From the NCBI GenBank assembly GCA_029959085.1, contig JARWIR010000010.1:35580731-35644730 (forward strand): 64,000 nucleotides of DNA, read 5' to 3'. The stretch is from Nemophila menziesii. Lineage: Eukaryota > Streptophyta > Magnoliopsida > Boraginales > Hydrophyllaceae. Below, piece after piece: positions 47,550 to 57,383 of this stretch; within the stretch, counting starts at the first letter, position 1; each line of letters opens with the position of its first letter. The translations under genes and the position numbers were made by a program. The notes beneath the pieces were generated by a model. That model was not told the DNA's origin. It did no database searches and saw only the letters and a program-made list of their open reading frames with translations.

Positions 47550-47651
47550 TTTTGCAAATTGAGCTCCTTGCTTGTAGTATTCAGCAGATTTAGAAGCAAG
47601 ACCATCCAAACCTTGGCACCTAGATTCATTGTTAGATTCTGGTAACAAACC
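47550..47651 (-). pseudogene. captured exon of plastid fructose-bisphosphate aldolase
   Basis: The minus-strand frame reads GLLPESNNESRCQGLDGLAS and then KSAEYYKQGAQFAK, preceded by a splice acceptor (tttttttgcag). This matches the segment of plastid class I aldolase around SNDESWCQGLDGLAS...YYxQGARFAKW. The native tryptophan after NES is replaced by arginine, and the frame stops being aldolase after FAK. Only about 34 codons are present, inside the TIR element at 46142-48725. The adjacent intron sequence shows the capture was from genomic DNA rather than a spliced copy. Confidence 0.82.
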
Positions 47652-47890
47652 CTGCAAAAAAACAAGTCAACAAGTTCAATATTCAGTACCAGATTCTCGA
47701 ATTACGAAATATTAATACTGAATAATTTGCAATTAGCCATGGGAGTGGATGGGTAGGTTTTATAATTATCATCGTCAACATAAAAAACACTGCAAGAAAA
47801 GACAACTCGGAAGATTATTTACATTTCTACAAATGAGTAAAATGAATCACAAAAACTTTAACTTTTATGAGCAAATACATACATACATAC

Positions 47891-48040
47891 CTGTGTAAGT
47901 CCACACGGCTCAAAGATCGATGGGATTATGAACAAATCAGAAGCTGTATATATCAAATGGTCAAGTGCTTCATCGTACTTTAATAACAGTCTTATATGTT
48001 TATGATCCGCAAACTGCTTCACAATATCTTCAAATTCTTT
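47891..48040 (-). pseudogene. captured exon of starch synthase (SS4-like)
   Basis: This is a complete 50-codon exon on the minus strand, with acceptor tatag before it and donor gtatgt after it. It encodes KEFEDIVKQFADHKHIRLLL and then KYDEALDHLIYTASDLFIIP and SIFEPCGLTQ. The IPSIFEPCGLTQ motif is the C-terminal glycosyltransferase signature of starch synthases, with ADP-glucose contacts. KYDEAL...ASDxFIIPS favours the SS4 type over SS3. The exon frame is intact, but the gene around it is missing. It lies in the same TIR element and strand as the aldolase exon. Confidence 0.87.
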
Positions 48041-48239
48041 CTATACAAAATTCAAATTATAGCCTTAAATTACAAACCTTCAATCGAAATATCGATACAA
48101 ATAGAATAAAATCTCCCTTTAAATACCTAAATCTCTGAATAAACCATTATTCTTTAAACCTTTTTTTAACAATAAAATGGGCGCCTATGATGACGCTAGA
48201 AGATAACCCCATAATCAAACCCTTTATCAGATAACATAC

Positions 48240-48300
48240 CCTTGTATGATAAACCACTTGCAGACTCATCTTGCACCGCTTCAGCCACCGCAACAGCCAT
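48240..48300 (-). pseudogene. captured 5' exon-like fragment, gene not recognised
   Basis: A minus-strand ATG at 48300 opens MAVAVAEAVQDESASGLSYK and is followed by a good donor (gtatgt). Sequence beyond it stops after about 15 codons if unspliced. Alanine-rich, higher-GC sequence here differs from the AT-rich background. It is probably a third captured fragment, of unknown origin. It lies upstream (on the minus strand) of the starch synthase and aldolase exons. Confidence 0.45.
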
Positions 48301-49724
48301 TACTCCGACACCAAATTCAAAATTTCAAACTTACCCTTTACCATTCTGTTCAACATATGTATAAAAAATAATTCCTTTTGTTGGTACGATTAGTAACATA
48401 AATGGAATTTAATTAATGGATCTTGCAAGCGAGAGTGAAGAAGGATGACAATGGAAAAATTGCAGCGCTGTTCGATAAAGCAATTGATCATTGAAACTGG
48501 GTTTAGAATTAATGAAGAAAAATGAGAAATCTGGCCCTTTATATCCGTCGGCTGCGAGAAATAAAAAAACTAAACGCTGACTTTTACTAGAAGGGTAGCA
48601 ACGTAATTTGTGCAGTGTGAATTTGATTTAAATGGGAAACAACCTAATTTATTTGGGAAGAAATATTCACCTGTCAACATTTGGGCATAAACAATGTGAA
48701 TCATGATTTAAATGGACATTTTCCCTTAATTATATTTAATATTTTTATATATGTTTTAATTTAAAATTGGATTATATTTGTTTAATATATTGATCACATA
48801 TTTAATTGAAACTATTTCAAATCACAAATAAATATTGTAAACAAAGTACGAAACGAATAATTATTAGGGACTTCGTCAAATACAGAGATTCAATTATTCT
48901 ACTACTATTTTATCAATTATCTAGGCATATGCTAAAAAGTCAAAAAAGAAAAGAGCATATGAGATTAATTCTCGAAAATGAATTTTTTATTAATTTATTT
49001 TTAAATCCAAAGAATCAGAATATCGAAATATAAAAATTATTAATGAAGATATTGATAGTATATATATTGATAATGATACCGAGCATGTGAATATTCACGT
49101 GTAATCTAATACAATAATTTATCTCAATCTTTTTAATAAATATTAATTTCCTGAATTTTAATTTAAAACTATTTATGTATAATTTGTTTTGTCAAAAAAA
49201 AAATTATTTTAATTAAACTGTAAAAGGCCCCATTTTTATTTCCCGCCTTAGGTAACCGAGACGCTCGGGCCGGTCCTGGGTGGTGGTACCCTATTATTTG
49301 TTTAATATTTAAAAATAAATATTTATTAAAAATAATATATTTAATAATAAAGGTTGTAAAGGTATAAAAAGTACAAAGGAGATATTCTTTATAAATAATT
49401 ATTTTACTATGTATTTTTTTTTATAAAATAAATTATTAAAGACTTAATTTAACAATTATTTAATTTGGTTTCTTTTAATAAATACCCATATTTTAATTAA
49501 TAATAATAAAAAAGGTATAATGGTAATAGATTTTTTATTTAAATGGAAAATTAGATAATCTAATTGGAAAGAAATAATAACATGTATTTTTTGGGTATAG
49601 ACTTTTCTAATCATGATTTAAATAGAAATTTTCTTTTTATTTTATTTATTTCCTAAAGAAATTTAATATAAATTTTTTTACTAAAGTTTACGCATTGATA
49701 TCATATTACAATTTTATTCTTTTT

Positions 49725-49728
<4 letters not shown>

Positions 49729-49806
<78 letters not shown>
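49729..49806. repeat. (AT)n microsatellite, expanded in copy B
   Basis: A run of about 78 bp of AT where copy A has 14 bp (30269-30282). Confidence 0.95.
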
Positions 49807-49808
<2 letters not shown>

Positions 49809-49899
49809 CTTTTTTAAAATTTGAATTGTGTTTCTGTACGAATTAAAATATAGTTATATATAAGGCATAGTATACGTAATTTAGGAAAGTTTTTCCTAC

Positions 49900-50424
49900 A
49901 TGATTCTAAGTATTCATGCCTATAAATATAGTATTACATACCTGTTCAAAACCAGAAGACATAATTTCTCCAAATTAAACTTGTATGCGAACCCTAGAGA
50001 TATGCTGAATTTTTTTACCTTCCATATGATCATGATCGTAAATGCCCTTGTTTTATTGGATGCGGTGGTACCAGAGGCAAAGTGGCTATTTCTGGAGTGG
50101 ATTCTTTCGATTCATGTTAATCTAGCTGATATACCCGTGAAGGAGATTATCTACCACTTAGCTGCTTTAGCAGCTCCCTTGATATTTTGTATATATCCGT
50201 TGATATTAATTAATAATCTGAAGATAGAATTTGAGAACATGTCGAGGTTAATGTTGGCCGCTACAAAACTTATGGTTCCCTTGAATATTTTCTTTAACTA
50301 TTGTTTGTTGAGATATTCCTCTTATATGATGGGGAATGAACTCTTTTCAATCTTACTTTTTCTAGTCTATTTCCTTTGTACTGCAATTTTTTTAATAGGG
50401 TCCTCAGTTATACTACCTATATGA
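49900..50424 (+). CDS. hypothetical membrane protein ORF, 174 residues (copy B)
   Basis: Paralogue of the ORF at 30365-30889, with the same start, stop and length. Differences include P15L, a three-residue change (LIVES to LFLEW), F to V in DIPFKE, and several near the carboxyl end. The protein is predicted to span the membrane about four times. No family was recognised. It lies immediately upstream of the LINE insertion and on the opposite strand to it, so it is not part of that LINE. Confidence 0.45.
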   Translation: MILSIHAYKYSITYLFKTRRHNFSKLNLYANPRDMLNFFTFHMIMIVNALVLLDAVVPEAKWLFLEWILSIHVNLADIPVKEIIYHLAALAAPLIFCIYPLILINNLKIEFENMSRLMLAATKLMVPLNIFFNYCLLRYSSYMMGNELFSILLFLVYFLCTAIFLIGSSVILPI

Positions 50425-50548
50425 TTATTTTAGTTGATAGCCTGGGTTGTAAAACGTTTCTATGATTTATTTGAGTACTTTTCTATATTATAGAGACATG
50501 TTTTGATTCTTTTTTTTTTTTTTTTTTTTGTCAAATAAACTACATTAA

Positions 50549-53500
50549 TCACGATTGTTTATACAAAGATTTAAGGAAAACATAAAAATCACTTAAAGAT
50601 CCATTTTTCCACTTTGACGTATCAATATTGCGTCTAGCACTCTTAGCTGTGAGATCCGTAACACTATTAAACTTCCTGTTAACGAAGTTAACCTTCCAGT
50701 TAGGGAACTTCGTGAGCCAGCTCTTCATTTCGGCAATGAAAGGATGAATTTGCCATCGAAGACCTGTGCGTTTAGTTATACCTTGAATAAGTTCAAGGTT
50801 ATCGGAGTAAAAGACATTCCGGAGATTACAATTAGCAGCCTTTCTCATCGCAAGAAGGACCGCCCAACATTCACCTTCAATGGGGCTTCTAACTATATGT
50901 CTGGCGACAATCTTGTGAGCAACTTTGCCTTCCTTATCGATAGCAATTGCTGCTAAACCTGTCGGTTCATAATCTTTTTTAAAAGATGCATCGCTCATGA
51001 ATATGTATTCTGAATCGTCTGTAAGAATTGGGTTGTTTTCAATAATGTCTTCATTACTGTTCTTATTCCATATTGTGCTATTCTCTTCCTGCTCCTTTCC
51101 TTTAGTAGTCTCACTATTAAATAGATCATTCATAGCCGAGTTAATTTTAAACAAGACATCCTTGATTGCCCATGGGGTTCTATCGTGAAAACTTCTCATC
51201 TTCGCCTTCCATATGTTCCATAAAGTAAGTAGAAAATAGGCCGTAAATTCATTTTGGTCCCATCCATTCTTAATGTATTTTTTCCGCATTTCAATTAACC
51301 AATCTCCCAAATCATATTTTCTTTCTTTTTCAATCACAACCTGTAGCCTCGAGTTGGCCCAAACTGCCATACTTAATGGGCATTTAATAAATAGGTGTTC
51401 AATGTCTTCTTTCTCCAGCTCACACCATTCACATGTATCATCCTTTACAACCTTTCTGATTTTAAGGTTTCGTTTGGTAGGAATGGCTCCATTGCAAATT
51501 TTCCATCCAAACGATCTAACTTTATTCATAACACTTGATTTCCAAATAATATTCCAAAGACTACTATTATCATGTTTACCTTGAGAAGATGATTGAGCCT
51601 CATTTTGTATTTCCAGATCTACCAGTTTATGATATCCAGACTTGGTACTATACACGCCATCCTTTGAGAAAGGCCAAATTAATTTGTCTTCCTCCTTGTT
51701 AATTATCATAGGGATTTTACATATGTCACTGACTAAGTTTGGTGGGAAAAGTTGTCTCAGTAGCTCCATGTTCCAATTTGACATGTCTTCATTAAAGAGT
51801 TGTGCTACAATCTCAACTTTGCAACCAGCAGGTCTCTCCAAAGATATATTATTGTTGACCCATTTTTGATCCCATATATTAATATTCAGGCCATTTCCAA
51901 TTCTCCAAATAGAGTGTTGTTTGATAAATTGAATTCCTTTGTAAATACTAGCCCAACTCCATGATCTTTTATTTGATAGTTTTGCATTAATAATATTATC
52001 AAAGGGAGAATATATACCTTTTAGCACCTTGGCTACTAGTGAGTTAGGATTATTCATAATTCTCCAGGCCTGTTTAGCTAATAGGGCTAAATTCATTTTC
52101 TGAAAATCCCTGAATCCAATACCTCCAATAGCTTTAGATCTTGCAACTTTTTTCCATTTAATCCAGTGAATTCTTTTTTTAGTACTCGAGTCCCACCAGA
52201 AATTAGCAACAATTCCAGATAATTTTTTACAAAGTGCTTTCGGGAATTCGAATATGGACATTGCATAATTAGGTATCGCTTGAAGCACTGCCTTTATAAG
52301 TACCTCTTTGCCTCCATCAGAAAGTAGATTAGCAAAGTAACTTGATGACTTATTCAACAATTTATCTTTGATATAATTTAAATTCTCTGATTTTGCTCTT
52401 TTTAAAGAGAAAGGAATCCCCAAGTACTTACCAAAATATGATGTTCTTGTAACATTAAGAATTCTAGCCACCTCTTCACATACATTCTCTGGAGTTCCTT
52501 TGCTGAATAGTATGGATGATTTCTGAAAATTAATTCGTTGACCAGATGCTTGACAAAAGCGGGATATAATGTCCTTAAAAGACTCAATTTCATTATTATC
52601 AATATTGATGAAAAATAAAGCATCATCAGCAAATAGAAGATGTGTGAGCATTGGACAGTTTCTAGTAATTTTAATACCTTTGATATTACCTTCACGACAA
52701 TGATAATTAATAAGACCAATAAGGCTTTCTGTAAGAATCGAAAAAAGAAGCGGGGATAGAGGATCCCCTTGTCTTATTCCTCTGGATGGTGAAAATTTAT
52801 TAAGTCTTTGTCCGTTTACTTTAATCTGAATCGTCACCGAGGATATACAATTATAAATCCATTCAGTCCACTATTCACAAAAACCAATTGCCTTAAGTGT
52901 TTGGATTAGAAAATCCCAGTTGACTTGGTCATAGGCCTTTGCCATATCAATTTTGACCGCCGCGAAATGTTTTTTTGACTTTCTTTTGTTCTTAAGGAAA
53001 AAGGAGACCTCCTGAGCAATTAAAATGTTGTCTTGTATACTCCTTCCTTTAATAAACGCAGATTGAGTGGGTGATATTAAATCATCCATAATCGGCTGTA
53101 ATCTATTGGCAAGAATTTTTGAAATAATTTTATAGCTAAAATTAAGACATGCTATCGGTCTATAATCCGCCACAGATTCTTGAGATTCCCCTTTTGGAAT
53201 AAGTGTAATCAAAGTGTCATTGATAATAATAGTGAAGATATCGTCTTTAAGAGTATCCCAATTTTCTTGATAAAAGTTACCTGGTAAACCGTCCGGCCCT
53301 GGGGCTTTGGACCCCGACATATCAAAAACCGCTTTTTTAATTTCTTCCATATCTGGTATTACTGTAATTTCCTCATTTATCTTATCAGAAATCTTGTTGG
53401 GTATAAATTGAGCTATATCTGCTCCTTGAGGTACCGTTTTATCAGAAAATAGATTCATATAATATTCATGAATAATACCTTTAATTTCCGCTTCATTATC

Positions 53501-54664
53501 TGTCCAAACACCATCCTTATTCTTGATAGCATTAATTTTATTAATTTTCCTTCTGAAGAGCGTTTTGGCATGAAAATATTTTGTATTTTTGTCACCTTTT
53601 TTAATCCATTGGTCCCTTGCCCTATCTGCCCAAAATAATTCCTCTTGTCTCCAAGCTTCTTCTAATTTTCCATATATTTCTTTCTCTTTAATCCAGTTAG
53701 ACTCCGTGGCTTGCTCATTTTGAAGTACAGTTAATTCTTTTTGATATCTATCTATGAGCTTTCGGTTATTATAAAAGTTTTGTTTACTCCATCCAGTAAG
53801 AGCTAAACAAAGTGCATCCCTCTTTACGCAAAAATCTTTAATAGAAAGAACATTGCCTTGATCAATCCACACTTTTTTAATGAACTCCTTACAATTCTCG
53901 TTTTCTAACCATCTGGACTCGAACATAAAATATTTTTCAAACCTTGATTTAGGTGTATCCATAGATAAAATAAGAGGGGAGTGGTCGGATCCAATCGCCG
54001 GTGGTACTTGAATTGAAGCATTAGGAAATTTTTCACACCATGAAAGAGAAGCAAGTCCCCGATCAAGCCTTTCTTTAACATTTTCTTCACCCTTTCTTTT
54101 GTTGGTCCAAGTATAGAAACATCCTTTACTTGGTAGATCTAGTAAGCCATTTTGATTAATGAAGTTATTGAACCTTATAATTCTATCAAAATTTGTACCT
54201 CTTTTGCCAATTTTTTCTGATGTTCTTGAGATATCATTAAAATCCCCAATGAACAAAGTAGGATTATCCACTTTTGAATACCAATTAGTAAGAGATTTCC
54301 ATAGATTATTTCTTTCATTCTCACATGTTGGAGCATACACACACACCAAGTACCAAACTTCCTTATTAGATTCCATTATTTCCGCAATTACAAAAGATGG
54401 GCCAGAGTTAATAACCCTTAGATTCACGGCATCCTTCCACAATAATAGAATTCCCCCAGACATATAAGATCTTCCCCTGGGTTCGACTATGTGTGAATTT
54501 TCAAAACTCTTAAAGTGACTACAAGACGAAAGTTTACCAGACCTTAACTTAGCTTCTAAAAGACATGCAATAGAGAAATGATACTTCGAAACAAGGGACT
54601 TAAACATACTCTTTGTCGAGGGTGCCCTCGCTCCTCGACAATTCCAAACTAGCACACTATCCAT
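50549..54664 (-). pseudogene. LINE ORF2: endonuclease, reverse transcriptase, zf-RVT, RNase H; one nonsense codon
   Basis: ORF2 drives target-primed reverse transcription in the nucleus. From the ATG at 54664: AP-type endonuclease (VLVWNCRGARAP; LLEAKL; VYAPTCENE; IGDFNDIS; GSDHSPLIL), RT (SKAPGPDGLPGNFY; VKIDMAKAYDQVNWDF; GIRQGDPLSPLLFS; LLFADDALFF), zf-RVT (CEWCELEKEDIEHLFIKC) and RNase H (FMSDASFKK; EGECWAVLLAM; YSDNLELIQG; NSVTDLTAK). Catalytic residues appear present in every domain. The frame is open for about 1370 codons except a single in-frame TAG at 52871-52873, and about 15 residues seem deleted before NDTLITLIPK near 53230. The ATG overlaps the ORF1 stop (ATGGATAG). Confidence 0.92.
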
Positions 54665-56039
54665 CGAACCCGGCCCTCTTAAGGGATAGGCCGTCATCCA
54701 CACGAGAAAGTAAAGGTCCACTTTCCATCACGGGCAATCCCTGTGTACTCGCAGCCTCTTCAGATGAGGATTCTTCACTCGAAACTCCTTCATAATGACC
54801 TTGACAGTCATCTCCTTTGCAAAAGACTTGATTACCATTGATTTGACTATCACCACCAAAGTAGTTCTCCTCTTTCTCTTTATTATATAGAAATTGATCT
54901 CTCACTTCAAAAAAACTTGAGTATAACTCGTCCACAAACATTTGCATATCACTAATCCTCTTTTCCATCAAATTAAAGTCATTAACACTTAACTTCTGCA
55001 TTTTTTCCTTAGGTTCTTGTTGGGTAGTTGCATGTGCAGTCTTGCACTTCAAATCCATTGGCCAGGTGAATATTTCTTTTGGGCTAAATACGTGCATCCT
55101 TGGTTTGATGCGCCATGTAACTTCTTCGCCATTCTCACTTCTAGAGAAGTAGCTAAAATGAACTGATTGTGAATTTAGGGTAGCTTCTTGTGGATCATAA
55201 CTGTACTCCTTCTCATTATCACTAATCATCACAGCTTTGCCTTTGTACTCGTCTCGGAAAGTAGCAAGTGGATCATTTATGATGATATTATCTTGATTAA
55301 CCTCCTTAAACTGAACATAGTTCGCGTTGTTATTGAAAACCTGTTCTCCAACAAAGTCAACTTCACGAGCATTGAAAACTTCTTTAATAGCTTGATTTGA
55401 AACTATGATACTCATTCCGACTTCTCCAAGTTCTTTTCTAAACATTATGAGAATTTCTGGGTAATTCTTCTCGGATAATGAAGCAGGTGTTGGTAGCATT
55501 TCAAGTGATAATTTTTGCTGGTAAGTGAGAAGATGAAAGTACGAAGAACTGTTAATCACGACTTCATATATACAGGTGCACCTGCTGAAGAAGAAGCCTG
55601 GTAGCTTTTTGTTGAACCAAGACACCGCCCCAATGAGTGAATAATTACATGCCATGTATATTAAGCGTGTAGAAGCGAAAGGTATATCCTTTATACACCC
55701 AAGAAAATAATCCTTTTGCCGGATTCTCACGCCAGTATGCCAATAAAACACTCCCCATAATGTAGGAGTAGTAGATTCCGAGAAAAGTCTAAGACTAAAA
55801 TGTGTATAAACAGGGGAAAACTGTTTGATAAACTTTTCAATTCTCCAATCGGTAACAGGAGATGTGCATGAGGCAATCCAGCGGAATCTATAAGCCGTAA
55901 TATCTAGCAGATCAAAGTTATAACTATAGACAATTAATAGAATCATAGATCCTTCGATGCACTGAGTACTAGGATTAAATAAACCACGCAAAAAATTCCC
56001 TCTCCGAGCCAACAAGAAGGAATAAAATAATAATCCCAT
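54657..56039 (-). CDS. LINE ORF1 region, downstream frame (coiled-coil / acidic C-terminal half)
   Basis: A 460-codon frame from the ATG at 56039 to the TAG at 54657. The first ~190 residues are still rich in F, Y, W and L (ILLIVYSYNFDLLDITAYRF; LWGVFYWHTGVRIRQKDYFL). The rest is charged, with a probable coiled coil near residues 355-395 (FNLMEKRISDMQMFVDEL) and a Ser/Glu stretch (VSSEESSSEEAAS). I see neither a CCHC knuckle nor a DUF4283 pattern. It overlaps the 432-codon frame by 97 nt in the -1 phase; one extra base in the six-base T-run (A-run at 55990-55995) would fuse them. It occupies the ORF1 slot directly before ORF2. Confidence 0.7.
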   Translation of the reverse strand: MGLLFYSFLLARRGNFLRGLFNPSTQCIEGSMILLIVYSYNFDLLDITAYRFRWIASCTSPVTDWRIEKFIKQFSPVYTHFSLRLFSESTTPTLWGVFYWHTGVRIRQKDYFLGCIKDIPFASTRLIYMACNYSLIGAVSWFNKKLPGFFFSRCTCIYEVVINSSSYFHLLTYQQKLSLEMLPTPASLSEKNYPEILIMFRKELGEVGMSIIVSNQAIKEVFNAREVDFVGEQVFNNNANYVQFKEVNQDNIIINDPLATFRDEYKGKAVMISDNEKEYSYDPQEATLNSQSVHFSYFSRSENGEEVTWRIKPRMHVFSPKEIFTWPMDLKCKTAHATTQQEPKEKMQKLSVNDFNLMEKRISDMQMFVDELYSSFFEVRDQFLYNKEKEENYFGGDSQINGNQVFCKGDDCQGHYEGVSSEESSSEEAASTQGLPVMESGPLLSRVDDGLSLKRAGFDG

Positions 56040-57241
56040 GACTGCAGTGCATAATATAATACACCAAAATAGGATAGATGGACGCCATACTTACAATAAT
56101 TCGTATAAATAAACCAATGATGAAAGTTAGCAGAATTAATTCTAAAAATCACATTAATATCTTCAGAGGATAAATAAGAGAGACATAAATAAAAAAGGGC
56201 CAGGAAAGACATACTGTGATTAAGATAGCCACAAGGATAAGGCCCGGTAATTAGATGAGTCATTATCTTCAAAACTTGTAAATGAAGTACTAAATTTTGA
56301 TCTCTTAATATTGTTGAAACATGCACAGCAATAAAAGGTAGAAATCCATTAATATTGTTACTATCCAAGGAAAATATAATCAGGCCCGTTAAGAACTTCC
56401 AATTGAAGTTGTATAGATAATAGAATAGCAAACAAAAGTAGATATTGATCATCAATAATATACTAGTAGTAAGTGAGAAGCCCTGCATGTGTTTCTTGCC
56501 GGTCTCTTCCAAATTAAAGGCCGCATTATGGTAGCCGTAACCCAAAATGTCATCCAATAAAATATAGAAGAAGTAAATCAAGTCCTTCAATTGATAAACA
56601 AAAGCCATTAATGTCCTGCAATTAACATCCTTGTAGATAAGAAATTGATTTCTTAATTTTAACGTGATAACAAAGCAGCGAAAAGAAGAGAAAAGATAAT
56701 CCATAACTCCCCAAGCCCAATAAGCTTCATTAATTAAAACAATTGTAGATATAATAAAGTAAATCAGCCCATAAACATGCCAAAGCCGCTTAGTCGTGGG
56801 CTTAACAAAGTAAAGGAGACTCATAATTAACCCATGCATTAAGGTTTTAATCCAATTGATCCAGCCATTAGTATATTTCTGGATAGAAAAAATCCAATAA
56901 CAGTAAGTAGCAGAAGGAAGCATTAACGTAGCCCAAAAGCACAAAATCTTTGCTGATATTTCCTTACAGCACCCATAGAACACAATACGAGTAGAATAAA
57001 TCTGATGCATGTTAGGAAAATAACAGTAAACAGTGTAAATGAAGACATTAAAGGAGTCTTTAACCATTAAAGTGTTGAAATCACGCCAAATCTGCTCCTG
57101 CATATGTGGAGGAGTAAGAATTGCAGTCATGGAAGTAAAAACAAAGCCGAGGAGAGCTGTAATGTAGAATAAGGGGCCTGGATCAAATTGGAAAAGTAGA
57201 ATGATAGCTTGAGCGAGTTTAAGCAATGATTGATTAGCCAT
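55943..57241 (-). CDS. LINE ORF1 region, upstream frame: polytopic membrane-like protein
   Basis: A 432-codon frame from the ATG at 57241 (context cccATGG, 128 nt after the element's 5' end). It is strongly hydrophobic, with about eight or nine likely membrane spans near residues 24-42, 97-119, 130-147, 153-171, 219-233, 254-290, 353-369 and 409-428. The linkers are short and often charged or polar (QKYTNG, KPTTKR, NLEETGKKH). The length, lack of stops and normal codon choice argue for real coding. I recognise no family. It lies inside the LINE's target duplication and on its coding strand, so it moved with the element. The function is unknown; it could be a captured host gene or an atypical ORF1. 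Confidence 0.7.
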   Translation of the reverse strand: MANQSLLKLAQAIILLFQFDPGPLFYITALLGFVFTSMTAILTPPHMQEQIWRDFNTLMVKDSFNVFIYTVYCYFPNMHQIYSTRIVFYGCCKEISAKILCFWATLMLPSATYCYWIFSIQKYTNGWINWIKTLMHGLIMSLLYFVKPTTKRLWHVYGLIYFIISTIVLINEAYWAWGVMDYLFSSFRCFVITLKLRNQFLIYKDVNCRTLMAFVYQLKDLIYFFYILLDDILGYGYHNAAFNLEETGKKHMQGFSLTTSILLMINIYFCLLFYYLYNFNWKFLTGLIIFSLDSNNINGFLPFIAVHVSTILRDQNLVLHLQVLKIMTHLITGPYPCGYLNHSMSFLALFYLCLSYLSSEDINVIFRINSANFHHWFIYTNYCKYGVHLSYFGVLYYALQSWDYYFIPSCWLGEGIFCVVYLILVLSASKDL

Positions 57242-57383
57242 GGGAAGGGTGAATAAGGTTAATTGTTAGATTCCATTGATGAATTAAAGCTATCTTGCAA
57301 AGGAATGGAAGAGGAATTTTAGAGAGAGAATTTTTAGAGAGATAAGTTATAGGCCCTACAACTCTACTTACATGTTTTGATTC

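Larger units (their letters stand above)
46142..48725. mobile_element. gene-capturing TIR element (Pack-type), 2.6 kb, nested in hAT
   Basis: The left end agggtcaatgccc and the inverted right end agggaaaatgtcc form an imperfect TIR of about 27 bp (roughly 20 matches). The flanking duplication is ttaattat (46134-46141 and 48726-48733; 7 or 8 bp depending on where the last T is placed). Copy A has the single, empty ttaattat at 29263-29270, which proves the insertion. Inside are CCA-rich simple sequence, a CGCGCG motif block and, at 47.5-48.3 kb on the minus strand, exons captured from host genes. No transposase. The superfamily is uncertain: Mutator-like or hAT. Confidence 0.88.
48734..50509. 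repeat. copy B of duplicated segment, middle piece
   Basis: Nearly identical to 29271-30971. It includes the right end of the hAT element, the second 174-residue ORF and an expanded AT microsatellite, and ends in the target duplication of the LINE at 50510. Confidence 0.93.
50510..57369 (-). mobile_element. near-full-length LINE (L1-type) with membrane-like ORF1, minus strand
   Basis: A 14-bp target duplication, acatgttttgattc, flanks the element (50496-50509 and 57370-57383). The poly(A) tail appears as a T-run at 50510-50530. Reading 5' to 3' on the minus strand: a 128-nt leader, an ORF1 region (57241-54657, two overlapping frames), ORF2 (54664-50549), a very short 3' end and the tail. Copy A carries the pre-insertion site (30961-30971). 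Only a few lesions are visible: one T-run frame break in ORF1, one TAG and one small in-frame deletion in ORF2. It is a young insertion. Confidence 0.95.
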
